Shown here: positions 1-10,353 of the stretch, in pieces
Layout: each line of letters starts with the position of its first letter
Position numbering within the stretch: position 1 is the stretch's first letter
Origin: Plotosus lineatus
Taxonomy: Eukaryota; Chordata; Actinopteri; Siluriformes; Plotosidae
Assembly: GCA_024760905.1 (NCBI GenBank)
Contig: CM045737.1
Span: 11,267,726-11,331,725 of the forward strand
Direction of reading: 5' to 3'
DNA length: 64,000 nt
Notes under the pieces: generated by a model
What the model was told of the DNA's origin: nothing
Seen by the model: only the letters and a program-made list of their open reading frames with translations
Database searches by the model: none
Translations under genes and position numbers: made by a program

Positions 1-217
1 AATGCACAATAGCTTTGACTTATGATGACTGATTTATAAAACGTGATGCTTTCCCAGCTCCATGTGACAGCAGGCGATGAACTTCTTTTGTAGGTGTTTT
101 TTTTTTAAATCTATGAAACCAGCCCTGTGCTGCTTTCATTCGTGTTCTCGAACAATGAGGTAACGGTCGTTTTAACCATCTTGGAGCTCTGTTGCTTTGA
201 TTATTTATCTATTGGGA
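1..217. other. No recognised feature
   Basis: AT-rich single-copy-looking DNA. No exon of SUCO and no repeat recognised. Confidence 0.5.
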
Positions 218-595
218 TTTTGCAGCTCTGTGGTGGTCTAGTGGTATAGGGTGCTGGATTGCTGATCCAAAGGTTGGGGGTTCGAGTCCCACTCTCCACA
301 AGGTTGTCACTGTCCCCCCCCCAGTGCAGCTAACTGGGTTATCAAAGGCCGGCCATGTCACTCACTGTCTATGGTGAGAGGCATGTAAAAGAACCATTGC
401 TGACTTTCACAAAGAGTAGGCTGCCAAGTCGTCAGCGTGTTTCTGTCCCTTGCTAAAAGGGTTGTGACAGGAAGGGCATCCGACCTAAAAACCTCTGCCA
501 AATCAAACGTGCGAATCAGATGATTCGCTGTGGCGACTCCCGAGTAAAAGGGAAAAAGCCGAAAGGAAGACAGACGGGGTTTTGCAGCTCTGTGG
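218..595 (+). mobile_element. tRNA-derived SINE with 16-bp target-site duplication
   Basis: The body is 234-579. An A-box-like motif tggtctagtgg lies at 234-244 and a perfect B box ggttcgagtcc at 279-289, as in RNA polymerase III promoters of tRNA-derived SINEs. The central part includes ggccggccatgtc and ccattgctgactttc, found in every other copy here. The 3' tail (gattcgctgtggcgac, gggaaaaagccgaaagg) resembles the tail of the RTE LINEs in this window. Perfect duplicates ttttgcagctctgtgg flank it at 218-233 and 580-595. It is the best-preserved copy. Confidence 0.93.
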
Positions 596-663
596 CTGTT
601 TTATAATGTCTCTGGTACATTACCAGAATCGTTATATTTTACATTTATATATACATATATATT

Positions 664-885
664 TCGGGAGAGTACACCTGACGAGGCGATGACACCAGCC
701 GGCTACATCGTCTTCATGGGGGGGATCGGAGCACACCAGATAGCAGCAAGCCCGCGGCGGAAGAACAGCGGATTTCGTTAATAAACCTGGTGTACTGACT
801 GTAGATTATCTGTAAGTCTTGCTTTGCGAATGTGGAACATCTAACTTTGTAGTTGCAGCTATTTTGTTTACCCAGAGAATTCTTC

Positions 886-916
<31 letters not shown>

Positions 917-1262
917 AACAAAGGGCCTTGTTGCTGTCTGCTGCGGGCCTTGTTGCTATTGACCTGCGCTTCGGTCCTCCCTGAAGGGTGAAAATCCAGC
1001 TAGTGTAATCGCCTCGTCGGGTGTACTCAAGCCATGTTTCACAGAAACCAAGCATGGCGCAGTCCTGTCGAGCCCTCTGCGTTGCAATCCCAGCATGAAG
1101 TTGGTCCATCTTGTTTTGCAGAGACTGAACATTTCCAAGCAGTATGACCAGGAGTGCGAACCTTCCACTGCTAACTAAGCGCCGGAGTCGTCGTTCAGCC
1201 ACTCCCCACCTGCCACGTCTTAGCCTGGGCTTATTGTTATCCAGGGTGGGTGCGGCGAGCAT
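664..1262 (-). pseudogene. LINE endonuclease-domain fragment with inverted partial copy
   Basis: Minus-strand reading of 956-1262 gives GNVQSLQNKMDQLHAG and CAMLGFCETWLEYT, the N-terminus of an APE endonuclease (SLxNKxDEL ... ETWL) of a non-LTR retrotransposon. Positions 664-860 repeat part of the same unit in opposite orientation, separated by a T-run at 885-911. A longer relative occurs at 59560-60010. Broken and non-functional. Confidence 0.65.
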
Positions 1263-1592
1263 TGAGTTGCCTCAGGTTTACCTCAGGAGATTACCTCAGG
1301 ATAGGAGTTGAGCTTGCTCAGTTCTAAACGTCCAAAAGTACTGCGCTGTCATAGCTTTAGTAGGGTCGCCCGCTCATAGACGAGCATAGTGCAAAACATG
1401 AACGAATAAATCGAATCAAAAGAAACATGACGCTGAGAACTCCATGACGTCGCCCTCAAGGAAGCGCCATCTAATATATATATATATATATATGTATATA
1501 TATGTGTGTGTGTATGTGTGTGTGTGTGTGTGTATGTGTGTGTGTGTGTATGTATGTGTGTGTGTGTGTATATATGTGTGTGTGTATATATA

Positions 1593-1625
<33 letters not shown>

Positions 1626-1652
1626 GTGTATGTATGTGTGTGTGTATATATA

Positions 1653-1685
<33 letters not shown>

Positions 1686-1694
1686 GTGTATGTA

Positions 1695-1755
<61 letters not shown>

Positions 1756-2064
1756 TTTTTATATTTTTTTTATATATAAAATATTCTGTATAATGTTTAT
1801 ATTTTGCCAAAAAATATCACAGTACAAAATTAAAAAGTTTTTCTTAATCATTACTACATTAATACTGTATTAATGAGAGACTGTCCAGAATGTTTAAGAA
1901 GCATATTTTAGTGCATGTAATATACACAGTATTTTACTTCCGGTTGGTCATTAGCGCATGTAATATGATACATAGGGTTTTATTTCCGAGTACAGAACTT
2001 GCGGATTATTTTCATTCGTGGGAGGGGCCGGAACCGAACCCCTGCCAATAACGAGGGCCTACTG
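1261..2064 (-). mobile_element. TA-flanked DNA-transposon remnant (cgagggcctactg end)
   Basis: It ends at 2052-2064 with cgagggcctactg followed by TA, the terminal sequence also seen at 23952-23964, near 56808 and, inverted, at 59332. Internal blocks (ttgagc..gctcagttcta, gacgtcgccctcaaggaagcgccatct, acttccggttggtcat) recur at 23270-23960 and 59520-60290. The long TG/TA microsatellite 1474-1752 interrupts it. A Tigger/pogo-like affiliation is inferred from TA target and terminus; no transposase is left. Confidence 0.6.
1474..1752. repeat. (TG)n/(TA)n compound microsatellite
   Basis: About 280 bp of alternating tg and ta runs. It creates long spurious ORFs of Cys-Val and Tyr-Ile repeats in several frames. 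A roughly 74-bp sub-block is repeated once. Confidence 0.97.
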
Positions 2065-3396
2065 TATGTTTGTCTTGTCGGTATTTAGCCTATTTTCATC
2101 GCAAGTTGCATTTTTTTCGACAGCACGTTTTATATTTAGAAATTTTTTGAAAAGTATTTTTCGTCAAAATTTTCGAATTTAATGTAAAACCTGACTGATT
2201 GCTGTGGACTGTTGGAGAAATAAGCAGGTCTTTTGCTTTCATGTGGCTTCATTAAAGTGCATCTACTAACTCCAGTGGTACAGGAGAGCTCATGCGCTTA
2301 ACTTAAAGTTTGGATATTTTATTTGGATTCGAGGCTTCCACTCCCATGAATGCAGGACATCAGCCAGGACTCCCCCTCCGGTGAGAACTGAGCAGTCATG
2401 CAGTCAAATGTGGCTATTTTTGTTAACACATGAACTTGAACATGTTTGTACAGGAGGATGTTTAGCTTTTGCCCCAGGCTGGTGGATCAGTTTATTCTGG
2501 TTTGAAGTTTACGGTAGAAATGAAATAGTTTACTCAAATAGGATTCAAATTTCAAATTCACATAAATTGTTTTCAGTACACGCTGACACGTGCAGTGTTC
2601 TTGATGCTTTCTCTTCACTTTTACATTTATTATTATTATTATATTTACAATTATTTCTTATTTGTAATTCTGTCAGATCATCAGATTTTCAGAAAATTCC
2701 CCACCACCTTCTTTCAGATTTTCTTTCTCTCTCGGTGTGTCATATGTAAATCATAGGGAAAAAAGCTTAACCTGAAAATTTCAGCAAGGAAACACAGATA
2801 TTGACAATTTTACAACTGTTTGAATTTTGTGAAAAAAAACTCTGATTTTTGTTGCCATGAACGTTTTCAAATCTGTATAAATCCGAAACAGTTCATCACA
2901 ACATCATGAAACTTCTCACATAGAACAACATACAGGGCGTTATGTTCAGGGTGAAGTTATTACTGAGACTTGGCTTACTGATATGTTGGATGTTTATTTG
3001 TTTTTAATATAAATTATTATTTTTAATAATCTCAGACTCACCTTGGGATCAGAACCCTTTTTGAATAAACTAAATCAACAGTCTGGGTGTTAGCACCGTC
3101 TACTCGTTGCACCAAAATCTGTTTTCGTGCTGGCTCTGCACTTTTCCTTTGTTAGCCTCTTCAGGCTGGGCATGTTCAGCTGGGTGATGGCGTTTTAAGT
3201 GTCTCAGTAGGGTTTTTGTTCTTGTGTGGCTTGTGCTCGTGATTGCGACGTTATAAGTGTGCACATAACTATGATGATGATGTGCTGGAATTATAGGGAC
3301 TGGCTGAAAATTGGAAATAAGAAACTGGGCAGATGATCTCGAACTAAAGTCAGGAACATTGCAAATGTCTGGTTTCTCAGTGCAGCCTGGATTAGT
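2065..3396. other. No recognised feature
   Basis: AT-rich DNA. The 122-codon ORF at 2381-2749 shows no domain, signal or homology that I recognise and is best regarded as chance. Confidence 0.5.
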
Positions 3397-3399
3397 GTA

Positions 3400-3442
<43 letters not shown>

Positions 3443-4137
3443 CTTTTACTTTCGGCTGCTCCCTTCAGGGGTCGCCACAGCAAATCATCCGCCTCCACCG
3501 CACCCTGTCCTCTGCATCTTCTTTTCTGACTCCAACGACCTTCATGTCTTCCTTCGCCACATCCATAAATCTCTTCTTTGGTCTTCCTCGAGGCCTTCTG
3601 CCTGGTAGTTCCAACCTCAGCATCCTACTGCCAATATACTCACTATCCCTCCTCTGTACATGTCCAAACCATCTCAATCCGGCCTCTCTGACTTTGTCTC
3701 CAAAACATCTTACATGTGCTGTCCCTCTGATGTACTCATTTCTGATCCTATCCATCCTCGTTACTCCCAAAGAGAACCTCAACATTTTCATCTCCACTAC
3801 CTCCAGCTCTGCCTCCTGCCTTTTCCTCAGCGCCACTGTTTCTAAGCCATACAACATCGCTGACCTCACCACCATCTTGTACACTTTTCCCTTCATTCTT
3901 GCTGACACTCTCCTATCGCACATCACACCGGACACTTTTCTCCAACCATTCCAGCCTGCCTGCACACGCTTCTTCACCTATTTTCCACAATCTCCATTGC
4001 TCTGGATTGTTGAGCCGAAGTACTTTAAAATCCTCCACCTTCATCATCTCTGCTCCCTGTAACCTCACTATTCCTCTTGGGTCCTTCTTATTCACGCACA
4101 CGTAACTTCATTCCTGCCTCCTTTCCAGGGCATACCT
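3443..4137 (-). mobile_element. RTE-like LINE, 3' fragment (copy 1)
   Basis: Minus strand encodes the C-terminal RT region of an RTE-like [80 protein letters not shown], ending CGDP. The 3' tail (gctgtggcgacccctgaagg, agcagccgaaag) adjoins a TG/TA microsatellite (3397-3442) on its 3' side. 5'-truncated. The clade name is from memory of fish repeats. Confidence 0.85.
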
Positions 4138-4623
4138 TTTTTTTTTTTGTAAAAGAAGGTATTCAGCAAGATGACAGTCTTTGTCAGATGACAGTATTTT
4201 CTGTAGATGTCAGTAGTGTTTGTGCGTGCGAGAGAGTTAGTAGGCTGTTAAAGACTGGTGGAGGGGAATATTTATTATAATGATAAAAACTATTAGTGTG
4301 TATAAGTGGAATTAAATGATTTAATGCCATTTCCCCCCATTACTTTTGGGGTGGTCAGTCTTTTAAACTCCAGCATGCAGTACAGCAAAATGTCTACTTT
4401 TTAGAACTGTGCATATGTTATAAAGCTTTTCCTAGGCTGCCATATATTTCTATTTATATTAATACGTAGGTGCTTTATATAAGAGACTGCAGCTAGTTGA
4501 TGTAATCTGAAAAAGCGCTGACATCGGTGGTTTTTATTTTTTCCATTAAATAAGTGTTTAAAAATGTTTAGGCTATCATTGGTTTGTTCTCTGCTGGTTG
4601 ATGGTGTTGGCTTGTGTGTGTTG
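4138..4623. other. No recognised feature
   Basis: AT-rich intervening DNA between a LINE fragment and a V-SINE. Nothing supported. Confidence 0.5.
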
Positions 4624-4830
4624 AAGGGCGGCATAGTGGTTAGCACGTCCGCCTCACGGCAAGAAGGTCTGGGTAAGATTCCCGGCCTAGGCATTTCTGT
4701 GTGGAGTTTGCATGCTCTCCCCGTGCTTGTGTGGGTTTCCTCTGGGTACTCCGGTTTCCTCTCACAGTCCAAAAACATGCACAGTAGGTTAATTGGCTGT
4801 TCCAAATTGCCCGTAGGTGTGAGGTGAGAC
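4624..4830 (+). mobile_element. V-SINE/DANA-like SINE
   Basis: The head gggcggcatagtggttagca, a degenerate B-box region, and the V-SINE core (tgtgtggagtttgcatgctc, ccccgtgcttgtgtgggttt, ccggtttcctctcacagtcc) are present. This core is the hallmark of vertebrate V-SINEs such as zebrafish DANA. Confidence 0.88.
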
Positions 4831-5002
4831 CAGATGTCGCCTGGCGAACCATATGGTAGATCATTGTGATCACAGCCATGACAATCCCTGTATGAGCATC
4901 ATTGACGCTTCAGGGATCGATGCCCATTCCTCGTGATTGGCTGTAGACGTAGAGACAGTGTGTGTTTTTGGTAATTTTCATAAATCCTTTCATTTTCACT
5001 CA

Positions 5003-5316
5003 TTTTATGAACCGCTTAATCCCAATTATGGTCACAGGGAGGCTGGTGCCCATCTCAGCTGACTGTGGGTGAGTGCAGAGTGCACCCTGGACAGGTCATC
5101 GCAGGGCAGAAACACACTGACAGCCATGCAGCTACTCTTGTCGAAAGTCAGCAATGGTTCTTTTACATGAACCGCTCACTATAGACATGGCCGGCCTTTG
5201 ATAATCCAGTTGGCTTCAGTGGGGGGGACAGCAGTGACAACCCATTGGCAGTGGGGCTTGAACCCCCAACCTTGGGATTGGTAATCCAGTGCCTTACCAC
5301 CGGGCCACCACTGCCC
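5003..5316 (-). mobile_element. tRNA-derived SINE (same family as 234-579)
   Basis: Reverse orientation: B-box complement in gtggggcttgaacccccaac and A-box complement in accaccgggccaccactgcc near 5297-5316. Core words gtcagcaatggttcttttac and acatggccggcctttgataa are shared with other copies. The tail differs from 234-579: aggctggtgcccatctcagc, gcagagtgcaccctggacag, seen again at 8089 and 30827-31155. Confidence 0.9.
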
Positions 5317-5393
5317 ACTCCACAAACTTCATAAATACTGTTTTGAATTAATAATGGATGACTTTTTTTTACTCTGATCTAACCCTTTGTTAT

Positions 5394-7402
5394 TAGAAAG
5401 TTGAAGTCTCTTCTTTTCCTTTTGGTTGTTCCCTTCAGGGGTCGCCACAGCAAATGATCTGTCTCCATCTCACCCTATCCTCTGCATCTTCTGCTCTTAT
5501 TCCAACTACTATTGTCCTCCTTCACCACATCCATAAATCTTCTCTTTGGTCTTCCTCTGGGCCTTCTGCCTGGTAGTTCCAACCTCAGCATCCTACTACC
5601 AATATACTCACTATCCCTCCTCTGTACATGTCCAAACCATCTCAATCTAGCCTCTCTGACTTTGTCTCCAAAACCTCTTACGTGGGCTGTCCCTCTGATG
5701 TACTCATTCCTGATCCTATCCATCCTCGTTACTCCCAGAGAGAACCTCAACATTTTCATCTCTACCTCCTGTTTTTTTTTCCCAGGGCCACTGTTTCTAA
5801 ACCATACAACATCGCTGGCCTCATCACAGTCTTGCACACTTTTCCTTTCATTCTTGCCGATACCTTCCTATCAACACCACACCGGACACTTTTCTCCAAC
5901 CATTCCAACCTGCCTGCACACACTTCACCTCTTTTCCACACTCTCCATTGCTCTGGATTGTTGAGCCTAAGTACTTAAAATCCTCCACCTTCCTTATCTC
6001 TGCTCCCTGTAACTATTTCTCTGTGATCCTTCTCAATCACACACATGTATTCTGTCTTACTGAGGTTAACCTTCATTCCTCTCCATTCCAGGTCATACCT
6101 CCACCTCTCTAGATGTTCCTGCACTTGTTCTCTGCTCTCACTACAGATCACAATGTCATCTGCAAACATCATAGTCCATGGGGAATCTTGTCTAACCTCG
6201 TCTGTCAGCCTGTCCATCACCATAGCAAACAAGAAGGGGCTCAAAGCTGACCCTTGATGCAGTCCCACCTCCACCTTGAACTCTTCTGTCACATCGACAG
6301 CACACCTCACAACTTTCTTACATCTCTCATATATGTCCTGCACCACTCTAACATACTTCTCTGCCACTGTCTCTTGGCACCCTGTCATATGCTTTCTCTA
6401 GATCCACAATGCAGCTCCCTCTGACCATCTCTGTACTTCTCTCTGAACATCCTCCAAGCAAACACTGCATCTGTGGTGCTCTTTCTTGGCATGAAACCAA
6501 ACTGTTGTTCACAAATGCTGACCTTTGCCCTTAGTCTAGCGTCCACTATTCTTTCCCATAACTTCATTGTATGGCTCATTAACCTTATTGCTCTATAGTT
6601 TCCACAACTCTGCATGTCTCCTTTGTTCTTAAAAATGCCTCCATTCCTCTGGCATCCTCTCACTCTCTAAGATCTTGTTGAATGTTCTCGTCAGAAAATC
6701 TACTGCTACCTCTCCTAGACACTTCCATACCTCCACCGGTATGTCATCAGGACCAACTGCCTTTCCATTCTTCATCCTCTTCAATGTTCTCCTCAACTCA
6801 CCCTTACTAAACTTTGTTACTTCCTGGGCCTCAGCTGTCACCTCTTCTCGTCTTTTCTCTCTCTCTCATTTTCCTCATTCATCAGCTCTTCAAAGTACTC
6901 TTTCCATCTTCCCAGCACACTTCTGTCATCAGTCAATACATTTCCCTCTCTGTCCTTACTCACTTGAACTTGCTGCACATCCTTCCAATCTCTTTCTCTG
7001 CTGGGCCAACCTGTATAAATCATTTTCTCCCTCCTTACTCTCCAACCGAGCATACAAGTCGTCATCATACGCCCTCTCTTTGGCCTTTGACACTGCTACC
7101 TTCGCCTTACGCTGTGTCTCCCTGGACTCCTGTTTACTCTCTTCAGTCCTCTCTATGTCCCACTTCTTCTTAGCTAACCTCTTCCTTTTGTACACACTCC
7201 TGCACTTCCTCATTCCACCACCAAGTCTCCTTATCTACTTTCCTTCCGGAGGACCTACGAAGTGCTCTCCTACCTGTGTCCCTGATCACATTAGCTGTAG
7301 TTGTCCAGTCATCTGGAAGCACTTCCTGGCCACCCAAAGCCTGTTTCAACTCCTCCTTGAAGACATGACCCTCTTCCTCTTTCAGCTAGAAAGTTGAAGT
7401 CT
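5394..7402 (-). mobile_element. RTE-like LINE, 5'-truncated, 16-bp target-site duplication (copy 2)
   Basis: The insertion 5410-7386 is bounded by perfect duplicates tagaaagttgaagtct (5394-5409, 7387-7402). Minus-strand fragments in order: PDDIPVEVWKCLGEVAVDFL (about 6730), a CGNYRAIRLMSHTMKLWERI region with QQFGFMPRKSTTDAVFAWRM (about 6450-6600), GLHQGSALSPFLFAMVMDRL and TMMFADDIVICSE (RT catalytic DD, about 6150-6260), then the [17 protein letters not shown]-terminus near 5560. Several frameshifts and stops separate them; the endonuclease is absent. The 3' tail is again ctgtggcgacccctgaaggg. Confidence 0.92.
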
Positions 7403-8088
7403 ATAAAGCAAATTAAATATCTTGATAAAGAAAAATAAATATATTTAATGTTGGAGTATAAAAGTACAATTTTGAACATTTTAAGTAAGGTTTTTTTTTT
7501 TTTTACATTGTTTGTAAATCATGTTCTACATTAGACAGTAACAGTGAATGGAACTAAAATAAAATGGGCAATTAGATTTTTCTGAATGAAATCAATCGTT
7601 CATATGAGTAGTTTGTAGATTGAGAGTTGTTTGTGGACTCCGTAGTTTTGTAAGTCATGAGCTGTTTTGCTCTGAGATTTTACTGATGAAAGAATTTAGT
7701 TTTGTAAGTCGTGCTCACGTGTTTAAGCTCCGCTCTCTGTGTTTTGTACTGACAAGGTATTGCTTCAGATTAAAAAAAAATGAATTGATAAGTGATTGAG
7801 TGGCATTTACTGTTAGGCAGGTGTGCTACATGCCTGTTCATCTGGGCTGGCCGGTTTTGTAACTTTTTATTGTCAAAGAACTGTTAGAGATCTGTCATTT
7901 CACTTAAAACCGCTTCAGGGTTTCATGAGTGACACACATGATGGGGAAACAAGGGTGTTTGGATTCTTCCTTGGTCACAGGAGTATTCTTTGAGATTCCT
8001 GAGGGGCTCTGCTTAGTGTGCGTGTGTTCTTGTGTGCATGCGTGTGCGTGCATGCTAAAAACTAACAAGGTGTTCAATTCATCAGCCC
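7403..8088. other. No recognised feature
   Basis: AT-rich DNA with short T and A runs. Nothing else supported. Confidence 0.5.
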
Positions 8089-8416
8089 ATTTTCTGTGAC
8101 CGCTTAATCCTAACAGGGTTGCGGAGAGGCTGGCGCCCATCCCAGCCTACTCCGGGCGAGGGCGGAGTACACTTTGGACGGCTTGCCAGGCCATTGCAGG
8201 GCGAAAACACGCTGACAGTTATGCTACTCTTGTTGAAAGTCAGCAATGGTTCTTTTACATGAACCTCACACCATAGACAGTGAGAGACATGGCTGGCCTT
8301 TGATAACCCAGTTAGCTGTACTGGGGGTACACTGACGACCTTTCACGAGTGGGGCTTGAACCTCCGACATTGGGATCAGTGATCCAGTACCTTTACCACT
8401 AGGCCACCATTGCCCA
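8089..8416 (-). mobile_element. tRNA-derived SINE (long-tail variant)
   Basis: Reverse orientation: tail gaggctggcgcccatcccag, core gtcagcaatggttcttttac, and A-box complement aggccaccattgcccac at the right end. Same family as 5003-5316. Confidence 0.9.
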
Positions 8417-8499
8417 CGTCTAAGAAGGTGTGTGTTCTATGTTGTGGACATGTAAATATTTGTATAAATGTAAATATAAAAATGATGGTTGTAAACGTT

Positions 8500-9179
8500 G
8501 AGTTAGTGTGCTGTAAAGAGTAAACATAGCTGTTTTTGGGACACTTTTTTTTTTTTTTGCCTTCATGTTTTAATTGAGTCTGGAACTTTTCATTCGGGGA
8601 AACTTCCAGCGGAGACCTAGTTGCGCATGTGCCCTGGTGGCGGGTCAGGTGATGTGGAATTTTCGAGAATGGAACTGTCTGGAACTTTAGGGAATCGATA
8701 TTAAGGACCAGTTGCCGACTGGCTCCAGTCTCTTTGGGTCTCTTCAGCTGACACAGATTACCTAAGGAGTGGCTTTGGCGCACAGATGATCTAAGGAAAC
8801 TCATTGCGGCGGATCAGCTTATCCAAGGCAGATCATGGAACGCGCGTCACCCAAGTTTCATCATTCGGGACTTCATCAAAGTCCATCATCCACGCTCACC
8901 CACAGCCCACGCGAGGATGTTAATAATTTGTTTCTTTCAACAAACGGGATTCCAAGTGTTTCCCTGCCAGCGCGTGTGCCGTCTCTAGATTTACCCTGCT
9001 GCAGGTGCTTGGTGACTTTGGGACCCTTAGTTTAATTTGTAATTTGTTTAGCTTTAGGCTGCAAGTATTTTTTGCCTTACTTTGTTCATATTATTAAATT
9101 GTATATAGTTTGTCATGGTCTGTCGTGCTTTGCTGGTTTCATGGGGCAACTTCCATCTTCTAAATTCCATACGTAACCA
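8500..9179 (+). mobile_element. Retroviral-type LTR (truncated endogenous retrovirus)
   Basis: It ends in CA at 9179 immediately before a proline-tRNA-type primer-binding site. Upstream, in the expected order, are a TATA-like gatattaagg (about 8696), a G/C-richer transcribed part and an attaaa polyadenylation signal at 9093-9098. The 5' boundary is uncertain (about 8490-8570). No gag, pol or env reading follows, so this is an old truncated copy with nothing coding. Proline-tRNA priming is typical of gamma- and related class I retroviruses. Confidence 0.6.
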
Positions 9180-9182
9180 AAT

Positions 9183-9200
9183 TGGGGGCTCTTCCGGGAT
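9183..9200 (+). other. Primer-binding site, tRNA-Pro type
   Basis: tgggggctcttccgggat matches the classical 18-nt proline-tRNA primer-binding site at 17 of 18 positions (one G to T change), three bases after the LTR's terminal CA. Chance occurrence at this exact place is unlikely. Confidence 0.7.
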
Positions 9201-9729
9201 GGAATTCATTTGGCATATGTAACGTCTATAAATAATTTGAATGAATAATTAAAAGAGGCTTTTGTGTGATCTCAGTAATTCTTACGGTATCAGAGAGTGT
9301 TCTGAAACTGTCTTTATTTGAATGTACCTCATCATAGTTCACCGCTTTCAGTAATTGCTGATTATCCTGATTTAGCAACCCAATAATTTAATGCCTTTCT
9401 GTGTTTTTATTTGCTCGCTCAAAGACTTACCCTGAGCATGTAGGTATTTTGGTAGAAGCGGGTGAAGTTGTTTACTGTAAAAGAAAATTAGATCAGGGTG
9501 TTCCTGCAGTAATGTTGGCAGTTGAACTAAACGGTGGCATGTAAATCAGCTGCTAAACATTTTATTAACATGAAAATATTTTTTGACAATTAATTTTTCC
9601 ATCATGACTTCTACCACCTCATCCCTCCAAAATTCCTTCCTGTATGCTTCTTCCAGCCCAAAATCCAATGGGGTTGTGAATCATTTTCAGACCCAAGGGA
9701 GATATCAAACAGAGCATGCACTTATTTCC
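9201..9729. other. No recognised feature
   Basis: AT-rich DNA after the primer-binding site; no retroviral coding sequence found. Confidence 0.5.
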
Positions 9730-9955
9730 CTAAAGAGTCTGGTGGTATAGAAGTAAGGATTCTGGTGGACTCATGATTGAAAGGTTTGCGGGTTGAAATC
9801 CAAGTTACGGTAAATTCCCGTTGTGCAAAGACCCTCTCTTAACGCCAAGTGTGCCTCTGTCCACCCAGCAGTATAGATGTGTATAAGTGACTTGCAGTAG
9901 TACTGGTAAAATAATGGACGAGCATCCCATCCAGGAGGAGTTGAATTCTGAGTCA
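9730..9955 (+). mobile_element. tRNA-derived SINE, second family
   Basis: An A-box-like segment tctggtggtatagaag and a degenerate B box in tttgcgggttgaaatccaag are followed by aagtgtgcctctgtccaccc and agcagtatagatgtgtataa. The same words occur in reverse at 29345-29632 and 57145-57474. Confidence 0.7.
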
Positions 9956-10083
9956 CGTCACGCTTCAGAAACCATTAAGCTCTGGCTATGATGTTTAATT
10001 GTTCTATTCGTACTTTTTGTTGTTCATGGTTTTGTTCTACATTCACAGATGTGTAGATATGCTGTTAACAAATTATTATTATT

Positions 10084-10353
10084 ACCGTATTCGACATGAT
10101 AAGCGCCCAGGGCTCTTAAAAAAATTGGAGTGGGTGGGCGCTTGTTAAAATGATTACCAGCAGAGAGGAACAGTAAGTGCTTACCACCATCGAGGGGGGA
10201 AAACATGAATAATAACAGAACAATAAGAGTTTTACTGGTATTTGTTATTCATTTTATGGTATCAACCAAATGACTTACATGAAAGCTGAAAATAAACAGA
10301 AAACGGCATAATTAAAAAAAAAGGGGGGGGGGGCATATTATGTCGAATACGGT
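10084..10353. mobile_element. MITE with perfect 14-bp terminal inverted repeats
   Basis: accgtattcgacat at 10084-10097 is mirrored exactly by atgtcgaatacggt at 10340-10353. The 270-bp body is AT-rich and non-coding. A one-ended relative, accgtatttttcggaccata, lies at 42275. Confidence 0.8.

Noticed and set aside
231..310. Possible tRNA gene
   Set aside because: A and B boxes are present, but the cloverleaf is incomplete and the segment is the head of a repeated SINE with target-site duplications.
1349..1873. Long overlapping ORFs of Tyr-Ile, Cys-Val and His-Thr repeats on both strands
   Set aside because: They are translations of the TG/TA microsatellite; the same applies at 27014-27379, 36390-36800 and 49958-50381.
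2381..2749. 122-codon ORF as a possible small gene
   Set aside because: No domain, no splice context linking to SUCO, AT-rich composition like surrounding intron.
3403..4062. 219-codon + strand ORF (and the similar one at 19161-19808)
   Set aside because: Reverse reading of RTE-like LINE copies; the protein sense is on the minus strand.
9183..9200. Primer-binding site as a chance match
   Set aside because: Considered, but the position three bases after a terminal CA, with a polyadenylation signal in the right place, favours a real LTR end; kept at moderate confidence.
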